The notes below the pieces were generated by a model. That model worked only from the letters and a program-made list of their open reading frames with translations, searched no databases and was not told the origin of the DNA. Shown here piece after piece: positions 39,434-64,000 of a DNA stretch of 64,000 nt. The translations under genes and the position numbers were made by a program. Numbering within the stretch: the stretch's first letter is position 1; the number at the start of each line of letters is the position of its first letter. Source of the DNA: Flaccisagitta enflata (lineage: Eukaryota; Chaetognatha; Sagittoidea; Aphragmophora); assembly GCA_965153355.1 (NCBI GenBank), contig OZ231127.1, positions 76,012,001-76,076,000 of the forward strand, read 5' to 3'.

Positions 39434-39890
39434 GGCAGCGGCCCCAAAGGGCCGATGTCCTGTAGAACACAGGGGGGAATTTCCATACGTCCGTCCGTCC
39501 GTCCGTCCGTCCCCCCCCCCCCCCGTTGGCCTCAAATTCGCTCTCCCAACCCTCAAATTTGCCCTCCCAGCCCTCAATTCAGACCTCCAGGCCTCAAATC
39601 AGCTTTCCAGGCTTCAAATCAGCCCCCCCCACCTCAAATCTGTACTCCAGACCTCAAATCTGCCTTCCAGACCTTCAATTAGCCCTCCAAGCATAAAATC
39701 AGCCCTCCATGGCTTAAATTTGCCCTCCAAACCTCAAATCGGCTCTCCAAGCCTTGATTCTGCCCTCCAGCCTTCAAATATGCCTTCAGCGGTCTAAATC
39801 AGTCATCTAAGGCCTGAAATATGCCCCCTCAGGACGTATGGAAATTCCCCCCTGTGTTCTACAGGACATCGGCCCTTTGGGGCCGCTGCC
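39434..39890. mobile_element. Foldback unit with 57-bp perfect inverted repeats
   Basis: 39434-39490 and 39834-39890 are exact reverse complements ('ggcagcggccccaaagggcc' outermost). Between them are (CCGT)n, a C15 run and about thirteen copies of a 24-mer such as 'gccctccaagcctcaaatc'. A diverged relative without the perfect arms is at 25585-25930. Confidence 0.85.
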
Positions 39891-40042
39891 CTGCTCTCAC
39901 TCCACTTTTTCACTGGATCACTCCCGGCAGGGCATCGGGTACCGCTGACCATGTGCGATCCTTGGATGACTAGTTTTTTTTTGCCATAGTTAAACAAGCA
40001 AGAAGAGGAGTACGTTCTGCGGAAAAGTCAAAGGTGGTCCTC

Positions 40043-40203
<161 letters not shown>

Positions 40204-41598
40204 GTTGTATCAATGGATGTTTGCAATGGAGAAGGGTCACTGATTTTGGTAGAGATGGCGTTTGCATTGGACCCACGGAAAATGCAAGTGGAAATTTCTT
40301 ATCCAAGAGGATACAGTACTAAATGCTCTCAGTTGTTTAAAACATCTTAATCAGGCTTTTCTGCAATTCTGGTTACTATCATAATATAGCTATATATAGC
40401 TATATACGTAGATAAGCTGTCACTGTTTTGCAAAAGGCTTACTGCGAAACAAACTAGGCTGTTTTTCTCAAAGACTGTTTTCAAAGATCTTCTTGTCTCT
40501 CATACTGCGACAAGGATATTTCCGCAGAAATCAACAACCAAATTATTCCAAATGCACAATAATCACTTTATTAATAATTTATAACATTGATGAGAATCTA
40601 TTTACATGTTTCTACCAATGAAAATCTGGACGAGGAGAGTGATGGGTGATAATTATGCAATTAAATTTGAGGCGAAGGCCAGAAATGAAACATTAAAAAA
40701 AAGGAGCTATTTACAGTTTTGTAAACAGAAGAACAAATCTGTAAAATTTTTTGTCCTTTTCCGTAATACTGATGAGATTTTTTTTTAAATGAATGACATC
40801 CTAAATTTTACTTTCGTTTCATTGTCAATTTAATGATTTGTAGATGAAACAAAAAACGGGTAATGAGGCCGAGGAGGAGGAGGAGAAGGGGAGAGGGGGC
40901 AAATATAAATTCAATGTTTTCCCTACTTATCACTTATTTAGAAAACAAAGGACCACAATGATGAATTTCGTCCTTTTGGTCGAGAAAACGATAAAACAAG
41001 ATCAATTATTATATAAATAAGAAGGAACCGTACATTCACATGGGAGAGAAAGATGGATGAGAAAAATAGTATTAGTCTAAAATGTGTTTTTCGTGTGTTA
41101 AAAGTGTAAATGATTCGCGGCAATGACATTTATTCTTTCTTATCATTAAATAGGAAAAGTACACGCATCTAATAACAGGTTCAAAACAAAAACAGAGACA
41201 CACTCTTCCAACAAAATAGAAAATAGAACTAGGCCTAGAATTCGAAATCAACCCATATTGTGTATTGTTTTGAAGAATCTCGGTTTTTTTCTAAAAAAAA
41301 CAAAAGCAATTATCTTTTTTTTGTAAGTACGAAAACATGAATAAAAATGAAAATGAAAACAACACAAATTTTATGACTCGGTTCAGCGAATGCAGTGAAA
41401 TGAAAAAAAAACAATGAATACGCAAAAACACTCTCTTTTTCAATAACACATATCAGATGAATAGTTAGTTTTTTTTTACCAGGAGTGATGTCAATAAAAA
41501 TGTCAACCAAAAATCCAAATATACGAAGTATGCAACGCTCGTATAGTTTGTTCTGAATGACGAGTGCATTGACAACTTCAAAAGTCATGTTTCTATAG

Positions 41599-41613
41599 GA
41601 AGAGAGAGAGAGA

Positions 41614-41709
<96 letters not shown>

Positions 41710-41719
41710 AACAACAGAA

Positions 41720-41812
<93 letters not shown>

Positions 41813-41821
41813 TATAAAGAG

Positions 41822-41905
<84 letters not shown>
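41599..41905. repeat. (GA)n higher-order tandem array
   Basis: GA blocks are separated by 'ttttaacaacagaaaaaa' spacers. The block plus spacer is repeated, so the array grew as a larger unit. Confidence 0.9.
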
Positions 41906-41908
<3 letters not shown>

Positions 41909-42069
41909 AACAACAGAAAAAAAAAGAAACAACATGGCAATGTATGAGAGAAAGAGACTGAATTTTGATGAGCGGCGGAAACGAATTGTTTGTTTGTCTT
42001 TGTTTTTTTTTTTAATATTTGTTTTTGTGTAAAGGAATGTTCACAGCGAGAAGGCAGGCATTCGATCTC

Positions 42070-42075
42070 TTTATT
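42070..42075 (-). promoter_or_regulatory. Polyadenylation signal for the distal robo 3' exon
   Basis: AATAAA on the minus strand lies about 110 bases after the stop codon of the distal terminal exon (42184-42752). Confidence 0.5.
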
Positions 42076-42102
42076 TGCTGTTTTCGTTGCTTCGGTCGTC
42101 GT

Positions 42103-42104
42103 CA

Positions 42105-42167
<63 letters not shown>

Positions 42168-42172
42168 TTGTT
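42103..42172. repeat. (GTCGTT)n microsatellite
   Basis: A hexanucleotide tract just past the distal robo stop codon, in the presumed 3' UTR. Confidence 0.9.
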
Positions 42173-42183
42173 TTATCTTGGAA

Positions 42184-57538
<15,355 letters not shown>

Positions 57539-57679
57539 CTGGAAGAAAAAGAAAGAGAAATATAAATAGGACTCAATGAACGCATGTCAATATTCGGCAA
57601 GTAATTCATGAAATTTGAAGAGGGCAATGAGGGAGACAGGAGGGACAAAAGGAAAGACGAGTTTACAGAAGGCAGGGGA

Positions 57680-58253
<574 letters not shown>

Positions 58254-58369
58254 CAAATATTTAGCATTTGTCTGATTCCAAAAAATCACAATTTCTTCAT
58301 TGCTAGTTCATGAGCATGAGTACATGAGTGGATAAGTACATGACTACGCGCGTACGTGGGTACATGAGC

Positions 58370-58600
58370 AACTACCGAGTTACCACCGAAGCTCCCCACA
58401 CCTAATTCAACAAGGGCGGATACACGGCTACCCCAGTCGTGTGCGGGTGGGCAGGGGCTGTATTTGATCACTAGATCATTTGGGCAGGGGCAGTGAGGCC
58501 AAAGATGGCAAAAACCCATAAAAAGTAAAGTATGACGGACGGATCAACGGACGGACGGACCGACAGAATCGGGTGTAGAGTCGCGTAGCACGCGACCATA
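58370..58600. repeat. Copy of the (CCGT)n short dispersed repeat
   Basis: 'Ggcggatacacggctacccc', 'gtgcgggtgggcaggggc', a (GGAC)n core and 'gggtgtagagtcgcgtagca'. Confidence 0.8.
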
Positions 58601-58984
58601 AATCGTTGTCAGCTCACGTGGTTCGAGCATCCGCGACGTTACGGCAAACGAGAAAAGACAATCTCAGCCAATGGAGTGATCATTTTTTATACAAATGTTT
58701 TTGAAAATTTTCTCTACTCGTCTGGGTTTCTTCATTTACGCAAAATCAAAAACGGCAACGAAAGATATCAATTGCCGTGAGTCAAGCAAATATATTCGTA
58801 AGTTTAGTCTAATCATTGTTAAAGTATTATTTTCTACCATTAAACAAACTGCTGGTAAAGAATACAAAAATAAACGTAAAGAATGGTATCGTCGGCATTA
58901 TGCAAATATGCGTGCAATACTGATATTTCAGACGTTCTCCGTCTTACAACCTGTCTCTCTTTCGGTCGTCTGTCTGTTTCTCCA

Positions 58985-59033
<49 letters not shown>

Positions 59034-59116
59034 TTCTCTGAATTCTTCTTCTCATGAGATTATTTCTCATCTGAATTCAATTTGCTTCTTTGCCATATGC
59101 AATGACAAGGACGAAA

Positions 59117-59322
<206 letters not shown>

Positions 59323-59724
59323 ACCTTAAGGACATCAACAACAACAGAACAGTTACTTGGATCACAATAATCCACATCATCAACAACATCTCCCTCCTAC
59401 ATTGATCCCATCCACTGTTTTTTCTTGCAGCATCATACGGGGGCCATGATGATGGCAATTCGATAACCTCGGAGTCAACCCTAGCTGTCTTCTTCTGTCT
59501 TTTCACCCCTTTCTCATTTCATTTCATCTATCTCTTGTTCTCCTTCTCTTCCTCCTCCTCCTCCTTTTCTTCCTCCTCCTCCACCTCCCGGTTGCGCCCC
59601 CGCGTGTCTTCCTTTCCTTGCTCCTTCTCCATTCCTTTCTCAATAAAATATTCATCGTTGGTTTTATTGGTCTCAACGTTGGATGTGATTAAAGCTGTTT
59701 GTGTGTGTAGGTGTGTTTTGTGTG

Positions 59725-59935
<211 letters not shown>

Positions 59936-60229
59936 GTGTGTGAGCGTGAGCGTGAGTGTCTCCCCGGTAAACAAATATGGTGGCGCCTGCGCTACGGCTC
60001 AAAGATGAAGGAAGTGGCAGAAAATTAACAAGGTCATTAGACCTAAGTCGCGTGCATCGGTACTTTCAGAAAAGTTGGACAGCAAGAAAGACAAACAGAC
60101 AGATGCTAAGGCAGACAGATGCAGTGACAAACAGACCGACATTGGCACAGACAGACAGACAGACAGAAAAAAAAAGACTATTATAGTTGGAAACACCTTC
60201 AAAACATAGACCTGACAAACGGACCAACT

Positions 60230-60264
60230 GACTGATGTACAGACTTGCTGCCTGTTTGCCTGTC

Positions 60265-60297
<33 letters not shown>

Positions 60298-60473
60298 TTC
60301 TCTCTCTCTCCCCCCCCCCTATCGTCCCCCTTTATCTCTGACCACCTGGCAGTTGTGCAACCCTGATTAACAAACATTTTGGTCTCCTTGAAATTAACTG
60401 GTCGGGGAATATGGTTAGTTTATTTAGAAGATTTCGCTTTGTCAAAAATCAGGTCAGTGGGGAGTAAAGATAT

Positions 60474-60514
<41 letters not shown>

Positions 60515-60893
60515 GATTTATCTATGATGTCATTTTTCTTGCATACTACGGCTCAGTCTAGTTCAATCTGGTTTTGTCTGGCTCGTATATCGCTAAAAAT
60601 CGCAAAAATGAAAAAAGTGGTCACTACATGGTAAGGTTATCACCTAAGAAAGTTCAGGTCAATCTTCTTTAACCATCTGAACAATGCAAGAATGGTGTCG
60701 GCAATATCAATCGCATCTTTTCTACAACTGACTGAAAGCAAAATATGGTCAATTATGTGATGAAGAAGAACATTGCAAAATACCAGTTCGGAAGGGGTAA
60801 AACTTTTCTGTTTCGATGTCTGTCTGTCTGTCTGTCTGTCTTTCTATCTGTCTGTTTTTCTGTCTGTCTGTCTGTCTGTTGGTCTGTCTGTCT

Positions 60894-60933
<40 letters not shown>

Positions 60934-61114
60934 AAACATCTTTTTTTCAAAAATAACGGGTTCTTAGTAAATCAAAGTAACAGTCAATTTCTTTCCCCAC
61001 CTACAACCTCACTTCTTCTTTATCTGAATATTGTTGTTATGGTGAGTTTTCTGAAGGCGAGTGACGGCATAATCAAAAGGAATTCCATCTTATTGAACAT
61101 GACTGGTGGTTCTC

Positions 61115-61149
<35 letters not shown>

Positions 61150-61302
61150 CCCATCGCCCCCTCTCTCGGAATTGACCCGACAGGTGTGCAGCTCTCTTCC
61201 AAAATATCTTTTTCTATCCTGAAATCGACTGGTAGGAAAATATGGTCATTTGGTTATTGAGAATGTCTTGGTCAAATATCAGGGCGGTGGGGGGGGGATG
61301 TG

Positions 61303-61365
<63 letters not shown>

Positions 61366-61510
61366 CCCACCCCTCCGCCCCCATCTCTTTGATCAGGATT
61401 CCATGTGGCAGGTGTGAAAAGCAGTGGTCAATTTTTTTCGCATATTTTTTGCTCTTTGGCATGAACCTGCTGGAACTGGCTGTAACTGGCTCAAACTGAC
61501 TCTCTGTGCC
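60230..61510. repeat. Tandem copies of a unit with (TCTG)n and (CT)n cores
   Basis: Diverged copies at about 60235-60515, 60740-60935 and 61110-61400 share 'ggcaggtgtgcaac', 'gaaatcgactggtcggaaaa', 'atatggtcatttatttgaga' and '(g)tcaaatatcaggtcagtgg', then a CT tract. No gene is seen. Confidence 0.65.
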
Positions 61511-61778
61511 TCCATTGGAAGAGCACTCTGATTTTCGTTCATTCACTAAAATGCCAACATGCTAATCACATCTCTCCAACATTCCAATGCAATTCTCCAA
61601 ATATCAGAAGAAAAAAATCATCTCCAATATTCCAATAAATCTTCAATATTCTATGATAACTCTCTATGAACGAAAATCTCCTCTTTAACTGTACACCCCA
61701 TCAATCTTTACGAAAATGTAAAAGACAACTTCAACAGTATTGATAAAATTTCTCCCTTTTATTGCTTTCTCACTTTTA

Positions 61779-63329
61779 ATGAGATCAAGCTTTAAAATGG
61801 GAGGAAAAACAGAAAAAGACGATCGTCATCTTTTATTCCCCAGCATGGATGTGCGACTTAAAGACCCCTTCTACCTTGGATGTGAACAAGAAAAACTTAA
61901 AGATAAAGTCCGCGAACTTGAAAAGTCCCAAGCCCAATCTGACAAGTCCCAAACTTTATTAATCCAAAAAAATGCTGAACTGTCTGAGAAGCTCGAGTCA
62001 GCTTTACAACTACGAGAAAAAGAACAAGCACAATTCAAAGAACAATTGGAACTGTCAAATCGTCATATTCAAAGTCTTTTCTCATTAGTTCATAAATTGG
62101 AGAGTGAAATCAACATCCTTTGCTCTGAAGATCCCCCCATCTCATCGAACACGGAGGCTGAAGACAAATTAAGTGCGCAAAATGGGTCTTCCTCATCAAA
62201 TTTTCAGCTCCAAGCTCCTCCAGTATCAGCTCCTACAATTCCCTTACCCAAAGCTGTCACCAACCCCTACAACCCTCTTCCTCCTCCTCCTCCTTACACG
62301 GTTCCTACTCCCCCACCTCTCCCACCTTATGGGTGGCAAACTGTGGGACAGCCAAAAAAGGCGACTCAATTGAACATTGCCTTGAATCCCAAGTACAGCT
62401 CGAATAAGCAAAGAGAATCTCCCTACATAAAAACTGATACGCCAATTTCACTCAGACCAAAGTCTCAATCCAAAGTTGCTGCCACTCCCCCCCGCAATGT
62501 GTGGAACTCACCGATTACTCACTCTCAGCCCTTGTCTACGCTTAATTCAACCAAAAAGCCGTCCTCTCCTGAAGCTCCCACTTATCCACCCTCTCAACGG
62601 GCTTTTTCTCATCATGCTCCCCGTCATCAGCCTCCCTCGCGACCCCCTAATCCTCCCCGTCCTCAACCATCCTCTCAACCACCCTCTCAACCTCGATTTC
62701 CTTCTCCACCTCATCAAACGATCTCTGGTCAATGTCCAACTAACCCATCCTCTCATCAACCGACGCAATCAGCGACGTCTGAATCACTGTTTTCCCTTCC
62801 CAGATACAAAGCAAAAAAGGTTTTCATTTATGGTGATAGCAACTATCAAACACGCCACCGCGTATTACGCTCAAAGATCAAAGAACTACTACCAGATTCA
62901 ACCGAGAAATATGACCTTAACTTTGTGAGATCCTACACTCTAGAAAATACTCTTGTTAAAATGGAGGAGCGCGACCACAGTGATGCAATTGTTGTGGTTG
63001 CCACCCTGACAAACAATGTCCGTCATCATCAGTCTCTTGCTACAATCAGCAGATTGCAAGAAAAAATCATTACAGAACTTAAACAGCAAACCGACCAAAG
63101 TAACATTGTTTTCCTTGCTTGCCCGCCAACTCGTTTTCCTGCTCATTTTGAGACATATATGTTCAACAGCTACACTGAGGTTGTCTGCGAACGCCATGGA
63201 GTAAGATTTGCTGAATCTTTGGTCAAGGAAGAGCATCTGTACTGGAAGGATGGAATACATGTGGATTATGATCATCAAGAAGTCGTCGCAAAAAGCGTAG
63301 CTGTTGCTATCATCAATTCTGCATTTTAA
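61779..63329 (+). CDS. Coiled-coil / Pro-rich / SGNH-hydrolase protein of a likely mobile element
   Basis: An intron-less frame of about 511-517 residues; the ATG is at 61779, or at 61797 (MGGKTEKDD). Residues about 25-125 are a heptad-rich coiled coil (EKLKDKVRELEKSQAQSDKS onward). About 150-335 are Pro/Ser/Gln-rich. The C-terminal 170 residues form an SGNH/GDSL-type esterase fold: the nucleophile serine in FIYGDSNYQT (62832-62840 codes GDS), an Asn block in ATLTNNVRH, and the Asp/His pair in KDGIHVDYDHQ (63249-63260 codes DGIH). ORF1 proteins of some CR1/L2 LINEs also combine a coiled coil with an esterase, but no zinc finger or PHD is seen here. It is followed 71 bases later by the protease frame. 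The role is inferred: multimerising, nucleic-acid-handling or membrane-associated helper. Confidence 0.8.
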   Translation: MRSSFKMGGKTEKDDRHLLFPSMDVRLKDPFYLGCEQEKLKDKVRELEKSQAQSDKSQTLLIQKNAELSEKLESALQLREKEQAQFKEQLELSNRHIQSLFSLVHKLESEINILCSEDPPISSNTEAEDKLSAQNGSSSSNFQLQAPPVSAPTIPLPKAVTNPYNPLPPPPPYTVPTPPPLPPYGWQTVGQPKKATQLNIALNPKYSSNKQRESPYIKTDTPISLRPKSQSKVAATPPRNVWNSPITHSQPLSTLNSTKKPSSPEAPTYPPSQRAFSHHAPRHQPPSRPPNPPRPQPSSQPPSQPRFPSPPHQTISGQCPTNPSSHQPTQSATSESLFSLPRYKAKKVFIYGDSNYQTRHRVLRSKIKELLPDSTEKYDLNFVRSYTLENTLVKMEERDHSDAIVVVATLTNNVRHHQSLATISRLQEKIITELKQQTDQSNIVFLACPPTRFPAHFETYMFNSYTEVVCERHGVRFAESLVKEEHLYWKDGIHVDYDHQEVVAKSVAVAIINSAF

Positions 63330-63400
63330 GAATCACAGTAAGTCTTTTTACTTTTCTTCCGTTTCCATTTCCATTTTTTGTGAGTCAATGATAATTGAAA

Positions 63401-64000
63401 ATGATACCCAAACTTTTACTAAAAAATTCTTTTTTTGGAGTGGATAAAAATGCATGTTTTACCAACTGCATTATAAATGTACTAAGAAGAGTTCAAACTT
63501 TTAAAGACATTCTTCCAGCTCTCTCAAACGAAACATTGATCCATGCAAATTTACAAAATATTTTTTCTTTTGAAAATACCCAAATCAAAGTCAGTGCTTT
63601 CCAATTAAGAAGGGAAGTTGATAATTTGAAAGGTGATAATCTGAGAAAATTTTCGTCAGGAAGTCAACAAGATTGTAAGGAATTTTTAGATGCCCTGTTG
63701 GAGTATATGCCATCATTATCGGATTTGTTCAAAGTGACCTTCAAAAGATCTTACCATTTTATTGGTCATAGATTTTCACCTGCATGTTCTTATTGTCACA
63801 CTGTCGAAGATCCTGTTTACTCAACTGAAAAAACATTGCATATTCATTTATTACCGGCACATTATTCAGTACTACAAAATCTGGTTGACAACTATTTCAA
63901 CCTAAGCGTTGGATTTAAAAAATGTAGCAAGCAATCATGCCAAGATAAGCCACCGAAATTATATCATGAAATAACAGAATTTACACAGCCGGGGCCTTTT
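63401..64000 (+). CDS. Ubiquitin-specific protease (peptidase C19) domain, cut by window end
   Basis: This frame starts at the ATG in 'gaaaatgataccc', just after an in-frame stop at 63392, and stays open for 200 codons to the last base. The USP hallmarks are a Cys box (FGVDKNACFTNCIINVLRRV, nucleophile Cys in NACF), the SSGSQQDCKEFLDALLEYMP box (the QQDxxEF motif), the following LF, a CSYC half zinc site (Cys pair at about residues 127 and 130) and HIHLLP. The His box lies past the edge. USPs cleave ubiquitin from proteins. The same strand, close spacing and lack of introns tie it to the SGNH frame upstream. It could instead be a host USP pseudogene or the N-terminal domain of a larger polyprotein. 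Confidence 0.75.
   Translation, partial: MIPKLLLKNSFFGVDKNACFTNCIINVLRRVQTFKDILPALSNETLIHANLQNIFSFENTQIKVSAFQLRREVDNLKGDNLRKFSSGSQQDCKEFLDALLEYMPSLSDLFKVTFKRSYHFIGHRFSPACSYCHTVEDPVYSTEKTLHIHLLPAHYSVLQNLVDNYFNLSVGFKKCSKQSCQDKPPKLYHEITEFTQPGPF

Overview
The window is nuclear DNA of an invertebrate animal, almost certainly a bilaterian. It has spliced genes with GT-AG introns, a Roundabout (Robo) axon-guidance receptor and a non-LTR retrotransposon relic. It also carries many small inverted-repeat elements and a very heavy load of di-, tri- and tetranucleotide microsatellites. A degenerate (CCCTAA)n tract fits a TTAGGG-type telomere lineage. I cannot name the phylum from sequence alone.

Layout. 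1-4.4 kb: small inverted-repeat elements and microsatellites, no gene seen. 4.48-18.7 kb (+): a seven-exon gene for a SET-domain protein of the SMYD/Set5 type. Its SET fold is split over exons 2-5, its introns are full of microsatellites and mobile elements, and its last intron carries about 21 copies of a 51-bp unit that duplicates the 3' splice site and exon start. 18.7-42 kb: a gene-poor block of transposon debris. This includes a 5'-truncated CR1-like LINE with a 14-bp target duplication, a 2.19-kb palindrome-rich element with 8-bp target duplications, a 3.25-kb long-TIR element holding a decayed ORF, a 57-bp perfect inverted repeat, and many copies of a (CCGT)n-bearing short repeat.

42.2-57.5 kb (-): the 3' two thirds of a robo orthologue. 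Ten consecutive exons run from the end of Ig5 through three FN3 domains and the transmembrane segment to a cytoplasmic tail of nearly 1,400 residues. CC0, CC1, CC2 and a conserved C-terminal helix are recognisable. The tenth exon is followed by three candidate terminal exons, all entered in the same intron phase. Ig1-4 must lie beyond the right edge. 57.5-61.7 kb: repeats, probably intronic to robo.

61.8-64 kb (+): two consecutive intron-less reading frames. The first has a coiled coil, a proline-rich linker and an SGNH/GDSL esterase domain. The second, cut by the window end, is a ubiquitin-specific protease (peptidase C19) domain. Together they look like part of an unfamiliar mobile element inserted in or beside the robo locus, and this is the best candidate for an undescribed system here.

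Exon boundaries were set by hand from splice consensus, reading frame and intron phase. In every chain given here the phases agree across introns, which is the main internal check.
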